Below, piece by piece: positions 1-6,025 of a DNA stretch of 6,337 nucleotides. Under the pieces are notes generated by a model. That model searched no databases. It was not told where the DNA came from and was given only the letters and a program-made list of their open reading frames with translations. This DNA comes from a bacterium (lineage in GTDB: Bacteria > JAJRZV01), in contig JAJRZV010000089.1 in assembly GCA_024275095.1 (NCBI GenBank), forward strand, positions 1 to 6,337, written 5' to 3'. The position numbers were made by a program, and so were the translations under genes. The first letter of the stretch is position 1. Every line of letters begins with the position of its first letter.

Positions 1-2253
1 ACCCTGTACAATGGTCTTGCATGCGATTTTGCCGACCTGCTGATGCCCATCATCTGGCCCCTCATCGAGGGCATGATAAAGGATGCGATCCTGGGCTTGA
101 TTCCAGGTCTTGTACAGAGCCTGCTCGAAAGTCAGATCAAGAGCATGCTTCGTGACAGTCTGGGATTGCCCCTCAACCTGGCGGAAACCGTTTTCAACGA
201 CCCGTTCGACATCGCGGAGGGGTGCGTCAATCCCGGGCTGTATCCTTTGTGCGAGGGGCTCGTGCTCGGTGCACGCGTGACAGATACAACTTCAGGCGAC
301 GGGACCATTGTGGAGATTCCCATGTCCTGTGGCTTGAAGCTTGAGCAGACGGGCACCCAGAACAGGGATTGCTCGCTCTGGAATACGGCCCTCAATGAGC
401 CCTATTACGGAAAGAAAGACACGTTTCCTTCCTGGTGCGATGTGGATTATTCAGCCCTGCCTTCATATTCCAATCCCAGTTCTCACCTGGCATGGGATTC
501 CGTGCAGATCACGAGTGACGCCGGACTTCCTGAGTACTACCACATGGGACTGGTTCTCGGTCCCGATGGCATCGTGGACCTTCTCAATGCCATGTACAAG
601 ACCGGAATGCTCTGCATCGAGGCCACCAATGACCCCAACTCTGATGCTGGAATGGTGCTGCCGCTGGGCGATGTGCTCAAGGTGGAGAACATTGGTGTAC
701 TCGTTCCCGGACTCCAGGACATTGCCATTCCAGGCAGTGAGGCGAAGATACGAGTTGTGCCCAAGGGCACGCCCACCGTCGTGAACAACTGGTGCATCAA
801 GTTTGGAGATACGTTCTCGAGTAACGTGGATGGTTGCACGTTGATCTCGGGTTATAACAGGTATGACATGGCCATCATGCTCCCCAACCTGCGCACGGAC
901 ATCCTGGCAAGGCTCTCCAACCCGGCCTTTGACCCGAACACCTATTACAATGTGGCGAGCCTTGACTGGCGCTGGAACCTTGGGATTGAACTTCAGCCGG
1001 TGTTCACGTGCCACCCGCTCGATGATTTCTGCAACAGGTGGTATGTATCCGTCACCCCGGAAGCGGCCGGATACATCCAGCTTTTCTTTGACATGGACTG
1101 GGCAGTTAAAAACGTGACTTTCAACACGGATGTGGAAGCGGCACTGGGCACGGGATGGGAGGAAGATTTCTTCAGTGACCTTCTCTTCACCATCATGAAT
1201 GCCTCCTTTGCAAGTGTGATCAGAACCGAGTTCAGGTTGCCCGGCCTCAACTACCGGCTTCAAAAAATGGGTCCGTTCCCCTGGGGTACCTACGACGGCA
1301 CCTCTGTTGACGGCGCCGATGCGGATTGCTACTACGACGCGGAGAACGACGTGTGCGCTTCTGGTGCACAGGCATGGACAGACTACTTCAGCATATTCAT
1401 GAAGCTGGTGGGAGACTTTGACCTGAACCAGCTCGGGGCCGCCTTCGGGCTTGCGCCCCCGGTGAATACCTCGAAGCTCTATCCTGAAACCAGCATCGTG
1501 CTCACAACCGGCCAGGAGATCAACGGGACGGCAAGCCTCTCACCCCTCAGGGCACGTGATGCAGGGTTTGTACGCAAGGGCAGCGTGATCACGCTCAGGG
1601 GCAGTGACCCGCTCGGCCTGCCCGCAGGCGTGGCTTACCGCATTGATGATGGTTTCTGGTGGGTGCCTGTAAAGCCAGGAACAACCGTGGAACTCCCGGC
1701 CCTCACTGACGGTGTTCACAAAATCGAGGCAATGACCATAAACCAGCTTGGCGTGGTTGACAGGTCCCCCGCTGTCCTTTACGTCGTCATAGACAACAGC
1801 ATGCCCGATATTCGAATCCGCGGGCCACGCAGCCTGAATGCCGGTGATACATTCAGTGCTGAAGTTTACGTGAGAGACGCTGTAAGCAAGCCCGAGAAAC
1901 TCCTTGTGAGCTACAGGTTTGACAGTGATGACACCTGGACCCAGGTGGATGTGGGTACCACCGGTCGATTCACTGTGACAAAACCCGGTGTGGAGGATGG
2001 CGACCATACCCTCTACGTTTCTGCTGTCGATGAGACAGGCAACCGGGGTGTGAGAATATTTAAATTCAAGGTCAGCAAGGCCAACACGGAAGCTGAGCGG
2101 AACGCGCCCGAGACCACCACATACGGCTACGGTTGTGCATTTGTGAAAAACCCGGGTGTGTCTGCATGCGCGACGGGTTTGCTGGTGGTGTTGATTCCCG
2201 TCATGGTTGGGTTGTTGATACGACGGCGCAGCAAAAGGGCGAAAAGAATGTGA
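1..2253 (+). CDS. Large exported surface protein with two Ig-like modules and C-terminal membrane anchor (5' end outside window)
   Basis: The frame is open from base 1, so the ATG at 43 is probably internal and the gene starts upstream; 750 codons are visible. I do not recognise the family. Residues 1-60 (counting from base 1) form hydrophobic or amphipathic helices. Residues 60-490 are a body rich in Cys, Trp and Tyr with Cys residues that could form disulfides, which suits an exported protein. Residues 494-600 and 601-693 are two Ig-like beta modules sharing the pattern YR(I/F)D..W, then (D)G.H....A....G, resembling Ig/OmpL47-type extracellular modules. The end carries Cys712, a hydrophobic stretch at 721-740 and the tail RRRSKRAKRM, a sorting-signal layout. 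The protein is probably attached to, or processed at, the cell envelope. The next gene on the same strand is a lipoprotein 124 bp away, so co-expression is possible but not shown. Gene reality is near certain; function is unknown. Confidence 0.9.
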   Translation, partial: TLYNGLACDFADLLMPIIWPLIEGMIKDAILGLIPGLVQSLLESQIKSMLRDSLGLPLNLAETVFNDPFDIAEGCVNPGLYPLCEGLVLGARVTDTTSGDGTIVEIPMSCGLKLEQTGTQNRDCSLWNTALNEPYYGKKDTFPSWCDVDYSALPSYSNPSSHLAWDSVQITSDAGLPEYYHMGLVLGPDGIVDLLNAMYKTGMLCIEATNDPNSDAGMVLPLGDVLKVENIGVLVPGLQDIAIPGSEAKIRVVPKGTPTVVNNWCIKFGDTFSSNVDGCTLISGYNRYDMAIMLPNLRTDILARLSNPAFDPNTYYNVASLDWRWNLGIELQPVFTCHPLDDFCNRWYVSVTPEAAGYIQLFFDMDWAVKNVTFNTDVEAALGTGWEEDFFSDLLFTIMNASFASVIRTEFRLPGLNYRLQKMGPFPWGTYDGTSVDGADADCYYDAENDVCASGAQAWTDYFSIFMKLVGDFDLNQLGAAFGLAPPVNTSKLYPETSIVLTTGQEINGTASLSPLRARDAGFVRKGSVITLRGSDPLGLPAGVAYRIDDGFWWVPVKPGTTVELPALTDGVHKIEAMTINQLGVVDRSPAVLYVVIDNSMPDIRIRGPRSLNAGDTFSAEVYVRDAVSKPEKLLVSYRFDSDDTWTQVDVGTTGRFTVTKPGVEDGDHTLYVSAVDETGNRGVRIFKFKVSKANTEAERNAPETTTYGYGCAFVKNPGVSACATGLLVVLIPVMVGLLIRRRSKRAKRM
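2131..2250 (+). other. Cys-containing C-terminal sorting/anchor signal of the upstream surface protein
   Basis: This encodes a short GCAF motif, a linker, about 20 hydrophobic residues (2161-2220) and a cluster of Arg/Lys at the extreme C-terminus. That motif/transmembrane/basic-tail layout is the known plan of CTERM sorting signals. The Cys just before the membrane segment recalls the MYXO-CTERM, Synerg-CTERM and JDVT-CTERM classes, which are thought to be cleaved by rhombosortase-like or CAAX-type proteases. I cannot assign it to one class from memory. A plain C-terminal membrane anchor is the simpler alternative. Confidence 0.5.
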
Positions 2254-2377
2254 TGTGGTAAATCCTGAAACCGGGTACGGGGTGAACAAGAGAGGAATTT
2301 AAAAAAGACGTTACGCATACAGGAGGAGAAAGGTTTATATTTGAAGTGAAAGCAGAAGAAGGGTAAAGTGTAAATTT
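2254..2377 (+). promoter_or_regulatory. Intergenic leader of the lipoprotein gene with a possible -10 box
   Basis: This gap holds no gene. TATATT at 2336-2341 matches the bacterial -10 consensus at 5 of 6 positions. The only nearby -35 candidate, TTACGC at 2311-2316, is weak and spaced at 19 bp. A perfect Shine-Dalgarno-like AGGAGG lies at 2321-2326, but no start codon of a long frame lies 5-10 bp downstream of it. No hairpin plus T-tract terminator for the upstream gene is visible. The promoter call is tentative. Confidence 0.2.
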
Positions 2378-4489
2378 GTGTACAGCTGGCGATCAATTGG
2401 CGGTATCGCGTTGAGGAAAATAATTGCAGGGGTGGTTCTGTTAACGATACAGCTGGCGGGATGTGGGGGTACATCTGCATTAAAAGTCGTGTTCACGTCA
2501 CCGGAAAACGGGGCCTCGGGCGTTCCCATTGATAGCGTGTTTGTTATCGAGTTCAACAAAGCCGTTGATGTTAATTCCCTCGTCAGGGGCTACGGCTGGG
2601 ACACGAACATCCCGCATGCACGCGTTGTGATCAACCATGGCAGAATCATCCAGGTGTTTCCCGGAGAAGGACCTCTCGAGGAAAACCAGCAGTATATCTT
2701 GAAATTTTACAGGAAGCTTTCTTCTGCGGACGGGAAACACCTGGAGAGAGACTACGTGTTCACGTTTCAAACGGGAACAAAGGCTCCGTCTGTGGACTTC
2801 GATCTGCCCGTTACCGTTGCAAACGCGGCAGAAATAAAAACGCTTTACGCCTCGATTGTTGCAGATGAGACCGGAAATTATATTTTTTTCTCCAATGGTG
2901 AGCTTGTGTTATCGGGAACATACCAGGTGCCCCGGAGGGAGTTGTTTATACCTTTATCACAGTTTTCGCTTGAGGAGGGCTACAACCTTTTACGTCTGGA
3001 ATTCATGGATAAACAGGGCCTGAAAAGTATCGTTCAGAAAAGTTTTATTTACGATATCACTCCACCTGAACAGGTAAGTGATGCTGTGTTTTTACCTGCC
3101 GGATATGTAGAATTTACACCTGTAAAAGATAACCTCACGCCCGTGTCGTATCTTCTTTACCTGAGTTATAAAGTTTCTTCCACTTACGTTTATACAACCC
3201 AATGTGCTCCTGTGAATGTCACCACTGCCGGCAGTGTCACTTACGACGTCCTTGAAGAATGCAACGACCTGCCGCCGCTTTTTTTACAGGGAATGTACGG
3301 GAAAATCACGGCAGTTGACACTGCAGGTAACATGTCGGATGGAAACACCTTTACCGTCAGGTTTGCTGATCGATTTGCCCTGGATGTTTCCGGTCCTGTA
3401 CTCGACATGGCAGCATGTGGACTCAGGGGCGATTCACTGCAGGATTTCGCGGCGGTGGTAAGCGCTTCAGGAGCACTGTACCTGGACGTGTGGAGAGGGG
3501 GAAGTGATGGTCTTGGTGCGCCTTCGCCCCAGACCCACCCGGCCGCGGAAATTCCCCTTCCCGCCGCAACCGTACTGAAAGCGAAGGTAACGTGCGGTGA
3601 CGTGAATGGAGACGGCGTGAAGGACGTTGTCGTAGGATTGCCCGGCATGAGCGCCGGGAGGGGAGGACTCGTGTTCGTACCCGGCCAGGCAAACACCATC
3701 CCCACAGGATACGCTTTCACCATCTCGGGACAGGCAAGCGGTTCGCTCCTCGGCTACAGCGTTATAATTCAGGATGTTAATCAGGACGGCCATGTGGACG
3801 TGGTGGCAGGTGCCCCGGGAGATAATAATGTGTATGTATATTACGGGCCCGTGACAGCCGCGAAACCTTCTGACACGAAAATACTGCCGCCTGAAGGATA
3901 CCGATCCATGGGGCTGGAACTCCTCGGCCTGTCAGACGAAATTTTCAATGCAAGAGCGTTTGCTGTCTCTGCAACAGCTGAAACCAGCTCACGCACCGAG
4001 TACCTTCTTTTCGTAGATGCGAATTTTACGGGCGCCATCCCGGACGGAGAGGGAGGACTCGTTGCTCCTTTCATTGAAATCCCGGGTGCAGGGTCCTTTC
4101 GGGCAATAGCTACTGCCGGGGGATTCCCGGAAGGGAAATACTACATGCCCTGCGCTTCGGGCGTGTGTCCTTTTTATCACGCTCCCGTGCAGTTGCCCGC
4201 GGCGTGTTCTCGTGTGCGGCTGTGGCAGCTAGGTGTCGTTGACATTCGCTCCGTTCAAAAAGAAGCCATTTTTTACACGTGTACATACATGGGCAGCCAG
4301 GGCTTTCACGTGGAACTGAACGAGATTTCACCACGCAGAAAAATCACACCGTTGATAAACATCAGCGAAGAAAATTGGACACAGAGCTTTGCTCTCGAGA
4401 GCTTTGCTTCAGGTAATGTCTCAGGAGACACAAGAAGTGAATACTTCCTGTCCGCAGGAACACATCTTTTTTATTACACCCCCCAATAG
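2378..4489 (+). CDS. Predicted lipoprotein with Big_5-like Ig domain and FG-GAP (integrin-like) repeats
   Basis: The 703-aa protein has a lipoprotein signal peptide with hydrophobic residues 15-28 and lipobox LAGC (Cys29). Gly at +2 would favour the outer membrane under the enteric sorting rule. Residues 35-130 match the Big_5/SbsA Ig-like pattern (SPENGASGVP, then EFNKAVD, then a YVFTFQTG end). Residues 131-335 look like further beta-sandwich domains, including ITAVDTAGNMS. From about 340 to the end is an FG-GAP/VCBS-type propeller: the calcium loops DVNGDG (408-413) and DVNQDG (466-471) are 58 residues apart and each leads into DVV.G.PG. Weaker blades lie near 342-373 and 682-700. Start: GTG 2378 is the furthest usable codon. 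TTG 2411 gives a more compact signal peptide (MRKIIAGVVLL) and has GGCGG 7 bp upstream, so it is a real alternative. The role is probably adhesion or surface binding, not enzymatic. The stop codon touches the transposon junction, so the last residues may differ from the ancestral protein. Confidence 0.85.
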   Translation: MYSWRSIGGIALRKIIAGVVLLTIQLAGCGGTSALKVVFTSPENGASGVPIDSVFVIEFNKAVDVNSLVRGYGWDTNIPHARVVINHGRIIQVFPGEGPLEENQQYILKFYRKLSSADGKHLERDYVFTFQTGTKAPSVDFDLPVTVANAAEIKTLYASIVADETGNYIFFSNGELVLSGTYQVPRRELFIPLSQFSLEEGYNLLRLEFMDKQGLKSIVQKSFIYDITPPEQVSDAVFLPAGYVEFTPVKDNLTPVSYLLYLSYKVSSTYVYTTQCAPVNVTTAGSVTYDVLEECNDLPPLFLQGMYGKITAVDTAGNMSDGNTFTVRFADRFALDVSGPVLDMAACGLRGDSLQDFAAVVSASGALYLDVWRGGSDGLGAPSPQTHPAAEIPLPAATVLKAKVTCGDVNGDGVKDVVVGLPGMSAGRGGLVFVPGQANTIPTGYAFTISGQASGSLLGYSVIIQDVNQDGHVDVVAGAPGDNNVYVYYGPVTAAKPSDTKILPPEGYRSMGLELLGLSDEIFNARAFAVSATAETSSRTEYLLFVDANFTGAIPDGEGGLVAPFIEIPGAGSFRAIATAGGFPEGKYYMPCASGVCPFYHAPVQLPAACSRVRLWQLGVVDIRSVQKEAIFYTCTYMGSQGFHVELNEISPRRKITPLINISEENWTQSFALESFASGNVSGDTRSEYFLSAGTHLFYYTPQ
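4478..4486 (+). repeat. Left arm of 9-bp inverted repeat flanking the insertion element
   Basis: ACCCCCCAA here is the exact reverse complement of TTGGGGGGT at 5664-5672. The two arms lie just outside the element on either side, so without the element they could form a G/C-rich hairpin. This arm encodes the last three residues (TPQ) of the lipoprotein. A chance match of homopolymer-rich sequence is possible. Confidence 0.5.
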
Positions 4490-4506
4490 GGGTCGGGGTC
4501 GGGGTC
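4489..4506 (+). repeat. Three tandem GGGGTC hexamers at the left end of the element
   Basis: Three exact GGGGTC units start at 4489, 4495 and 4501. The third is the start of the left terminal inverted repeat; the right end has only one unit. The first G is also the last base of the TAG stop of the lipoprotein gene. The extra units may come from slippage or from an imprecise insertion. With the CCCC at 4481-4484, the first GGGG can pair as a CCCC-AATA-GGGG hairpin. Confidence 0.85.
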
Positions 4507-4524
4507 AGGTCTCAAGATTCAAGA
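4501..4524 (+). repeat. Left terminal inverted repeat
   Basis: The repeat begins GGGGTCAGGTCTCAA and ends ATTCAAGA. Read inward, it matches the reverse complement of 5633-5656 at 23 of 24 positions; the only difference is G here versus A there at position 16. Confidence 0.85.
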
Positions 4525-4529
4525 AAATG

Positions 4530-4597
4530 ATTGGTGGGAGTGGGAAGATAGTGTTTAAATTTTTTCTTTACCTTTGTAACCCACAGTTTTCACCAAT
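4530..4597. repeat. Imperfect subterminal inverted repeat on the left side of the element
   Basis: ATTGGTG (4530-4536) pairs with CACCAAT (4591-4597), and GTGGG (4540-4544) pairs with CCCAC (4580-4584), around a loop of about 35 bases. It lies between the left terminal repeat and the transposase stop codon. It could be a structured end recognised by the HUH transposase, or the 3' hairpin of the transposase transcript. On the minus strand it is followed by CATTTTCTTG, which is only a weak T-tract. Confidence 0.4.
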
Positions 4598-4610
4598 ATC
4601 CCTTGAAAGC

Positions 4611-5573
4611 TTATTGTGTTCTTAAATACACACATTCTTTGATCTTTTCTAACTTTTTTTGAAGTTTTTTATGTGATAGCAGACTTTTATGAAATCTTTT
4701 CACCATATCTGATACAGCTGCATAATCCATGTCAAATTTTTCTCCTATCTCTTTTAACGTAAGAGGCGTCAAGGATTTTAAAAGATAAAGAGCCATCTTC
4801 CTGGCTTCATTGTTTCGTTTTTTCTTGAAAATTTCTTCTTTTTCTACTCCGTAAACATATTGAACACCCGAAATTATCTCATCAAAACCATATGGTTGAT
4901 GAATCAAGTTCTTTTCCGAATACTCCCGTAACTTATCCTTTCTATTCTTCACCTTTTCCATAACTTCTTGAGCAAACTCGCTGCTACCAAGAATAAATCC
5001 GTACTGCACCTGCTGAAAAATATCTTCTTCTCTGCCCTGATTGCCATATACATATTCAATATACCCTTTCCCTCCTCTTTGTCCAAAAAAAGAAAGAATC
5101 CTCTCACACTCAAGCCACTCCGGTTTTTCCACCTTCCCGATGAAATATTTCAAGCTGCTCCATGGATACTCTTCAGCTTTCTTTAACATTTTTTTTCTAA
5201 CAGGATTAAGGTGAATGTACGCGCTTACTGCTAAAAGATAAGAATCATCTTCTATAAGTATTGCTTTATACCTCCCTTGGAAAACAGGTCCTATAAGCTG
5301 ATGCTTCGCTTTAACCCAGTTGGAGTAGGAAGCATTAAGAGCATGAAAAAATCTGCTGAGATTGGCAAACGGTGTCTCTACAATAAGATGATAATGATTA
5401 TCCATAAGCACATACCCGTGACATATCACCTGAAACCGTTCACATTGAATACCCAGCTTTTTGAGAAAAACTTCTCTATCTCGTGAAGTAAAAAATATAT
5501 TTTCTTTTCTAATTCCCCTTGAAAAGACATGGTAAAAAGCGCCTTCAAACTCTATTCGAAGTGGGCGAGCCAT
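4611..5573 (-). CDS. HUH (Y1) REP-associated-type transposase with C-terminal DnaA-domain-IV-like region
   Basis: This 320-aa protein is a single-strand DNA transposase of the IS200/RAYT superfamily. It starts MARPLRIEFEGAFYHVFSRG, typical of the family. The HUH motif is MDNHYHLIVE with metal-binding His60 and His62. GPVFQGRYKA (95-104) and AYIHLNPVR (118-126) follow; Tyr119 aligns with the catalytic tyrosine before the INP/LNP motif in E. coli RayT. The conserved YPWSSLKYF follows at 136-144. These key residues are intact, so activity is plausible. Residues about 231-298 resemble DnaA domain IV: KKKRNNEARKMALYLLK, then LTLKEIGEKF, then a DYAAVSDMVKRF helix, giving the protein a DNA-binding HTH beyond the usual short Y1 enzyme. 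From family knowledge I believe such Y1-DnaA_C fusions exist elsewhere. There is no Shine-Dalgarno before the ATG, so translation may be weak or leaderless. It is the element's only gene. Confidence 0.93.
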   Translation of the reverse strand: MARPLRIEFEGAFYHVFSRGIRKENIFFTSRDREVFLKKLGIQCERFQVICHGYVLMDNHYHLIVETPFANLSRFFHALNASYSNWVKAKHQLIGPVFQGRYKAILIEDDSYLLAVSAYIHLNPVRKKMLKKAEEYPWSSLKYFIGKVEKPEWLECERILSFFGQRGGKGYIEYVYGNQGREEDIFQQVQYGFILGSSEFAQEVMEKVKNRKDKLREYSEKNLIHQPYGFDEIISGVQYVYGVEKEEIFKKKRNNEARKMALYLLKSLTPLTLKEIGEKFDMDYAAVSDMVKRFHKSLLSHKKLQKKLEKIKECVYLRTQ

Positions 5574-5579
5574 TGTTTT

Positions 5580-5609
5580 ATTTTAACGACCAGATTTAAA
5601 AAAGAGCAA
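5580..5609 (-). promoter_or_regulatory. Possible promoter of the transposase gene
   Basis: On the minus strand, TTGCTC (5604-5609) is followed 18 bp later by TAAAAT (5580-5585), a 5/6 match to the -10 consensus. The -10 lies only 6 bp before the ATG, so a transcript from it would be nearly leaderless. This agrees with the missing ribosome binding site. The -35 match is poor (3/6), so the call is weak. Confidence 0.25.
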
Positions 5610-5629
5610 TCCTGCTTCATTCCCGGTCG
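5587..5629. repeat. Short subterminal inverted repeat on the right side of the element
   Basis: CGACC (5587-5591) pairs with GGTCG (5625-5629), and the interval contains a small AGCA-ATCC-TGCT hairpin. It occupies the position equivalent to the left subterminal repeat but does not share its sequence. Five base pairs could be chance. Confidence 0.2.
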
Positions 5630-5632
5630 AAA

Positions 5633-5656
5633 TCTTGAATTTTGAGACCTGACCCC
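5633..5656 (-). repeat. Right terminal inverted repeat
   Basis: The sequence ends TTGAGACCTGACCCC and is the reverse complement of the left repeat with one mismatch. It marks the right boundary of the element, next to the rpsT upstream region. Confidence 0.85.
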
Positions 5657-5663
5657 TTGGCTC

Positions 5664-5672
5664 TTGGGGGGT
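5664..5672 (+). repeat. Right arm of 9-bp inverted repeat flanking the insertion element
   Basis: TTGGGGGGT is the exact partner of ACCCCCCAA at 4478-4486. On the plus strand it is followed by TGCTTAT, a poor T-tract, so the ancestral hairpin could have been a weak terminator of the lipoprotein gene. The closer CCCC at 5653-5656 can also pair with these Gs. Confidence 0.5.
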
Positions 5673-5689
5673 TGCTTATAAGGTAAGCA
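5673..5689 (+). promoter_or_regulatory. Small hairpin in the rpsT upstream region
   Basis: TGCTTA (5673-5678) and TAAGCA (5684-5689) form a 6-bp stem with a 5-base loop, about 40 bp before the rpsT start. It could be an operator or a leader structure. The whole upstream region from the element end to the start is only 74 bp. The promoter motifs there are weak (TAATAT at 5698-5703 with TTATAA at 5676-5681, 16-bp spacing), so I do not fix a promoter. Confidence 0.25.
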
Positions 5690-5715
5690 GTATGAAATAA
5701 TATGCGGAAAATTGT

Positions 5716-5723
5716 GGAGGTGG
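5716..5723 (+). promoter_or_regulatory. Strong ribosome binding site of rpsT
   Basis: GGAGGTGG lies 7 bp before the ATG at 5731, an almost ideal Shine-Dalgarno that fixes this start and suits a highly expressed ribosomal protein gene. Confidence 0.85.
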
Positions 5724-5730
5724 AGAAGAG

Positions 5731-6000
5731 ATGCCGAATATCAGATCGGCGAAAAAGAGAATGCGACAGGATCTCAAGAGACGCGAAAGGAATCGTCAGG
5801 TGAAGACAGAGGTTAAAAGTGTCATAAAGAAAATCAGGAAGCTTGTAGCCCAGGGTAAAATAGAGGAAGCCAGAGAGCTTCTCCCACGTGCCCAGTCCGT
5901 GATCGCCAGGGCGGGCTCAAAGAGGGTACTTCACAGGAATGCCACCAGCCGTAGAATCAGCCGGCTTTTCAGGCTGGTGAACAAGAAAGCTGCTGCTTAA
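5731..6000 (+). CDS. rpsT: 30S ribosomal protein bS20
   Basis: The 89-aa, very basic, helical protein begins MPNIRSAKKRMRQDLKRRER and contains the family's conserved stretches NRQVKTEVKSVIKKIRKL and GSKRVLHRNATSRRISRL. Length and sequence are those of full-length bS20, which binds 16S rRNA and helps assemble the small subunit. The start is fixed by the strong ribosome binding site. bS20 is bacterial, so it argues against an archaeal origin for the window. The gene converges with a hydrolase-like gene 25 bp downstream. No terminator hairpin is visible between them, only a T-run at 6022-6027. The element ends 74 bp before the start codon, so its proximal promoter may have been altered. Its usual neighbours (for example murJ or holA in some bacteria) are not seen here. 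Confidence 0.98.
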   Translation: MPNIRSAKKRMRQDLKRRERNRQVKTEVKSVIKKIRKLVAQGKIEEARELLPRAQSVIARAGSKRVLHRNATSRRISRLFRLVNKKAAA

Positions 6001-6025
6001 TTGATTTGATAGAGATAGAAATTTT

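Larger units (their letters stand above)
4501..5656 (-). mobile_element. 1156-bp IS200/RAYT-like insertion element with 24-bp terminal inverted repeats
   Basis: The element is bounded by 24-bp inverted repeats with one mismatch and carries a single minus-strand HUH transposase gene that fills most of it. It is visibly richer in A+T than the genes on both sides, which supports separate ancestry. No target-site duplication is visible next to the repeats, which fits HUH single-strand transposition but not DDE transposases. Its flanks contain the inverted arms ACCCCCCAA and TTGGGGGGT. The exact boundaries could extend left to 4489 if the extra GGGGTC units belong to the element. It separates the lipoprotein gene from rpsT. 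Confidence 0.8.

Noticed and set aside
463-1263. A 266-codon open frame on the minus strand.
   Set aside because: It lies wholly inside the plus-strand surface protein gene, has no recognisable domain, and its translation is low in complexity typical of an antisense shadow.
1540-2289. A 249-codon open frame on the minus strand.
   Set aside because: It is antisense to the well-supported Ig-like modules and shows no domain or signal; treated as a shadow.
2327-2343. AGAAAGGTTTATATTT resembles an archaeal BRE plus TATA box.
   Set aside because: bS20, the lipobox lipoprotein and the strong Shine-Dalgarno of rpsT all indicate a bacterium; the match is short and A/T-rich.
3241-3793. Overlapping minus-strand open frames opposite the FG-GAP region.
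   Set aside because: They are antisense to the DxNxDG repeats, Pro/Ser/Arg-rich, and without start signals; GC-rich coding DNA often produces such frames.
4384-4408. Direct repeat GAGCTTTGCT, two copies 15 bp apart.
   Set aside because: It corresponds to a short SFALESFAS peptide repeat inside the lipoprotein; no sign of a site or mobile element.
5950-5980. CAGCC...GGCTG inverted repeat near the end of rpsT.
   Set aside because: It is inside conserved coding sequence, only 5 bp long, and not followed by a T-tract.
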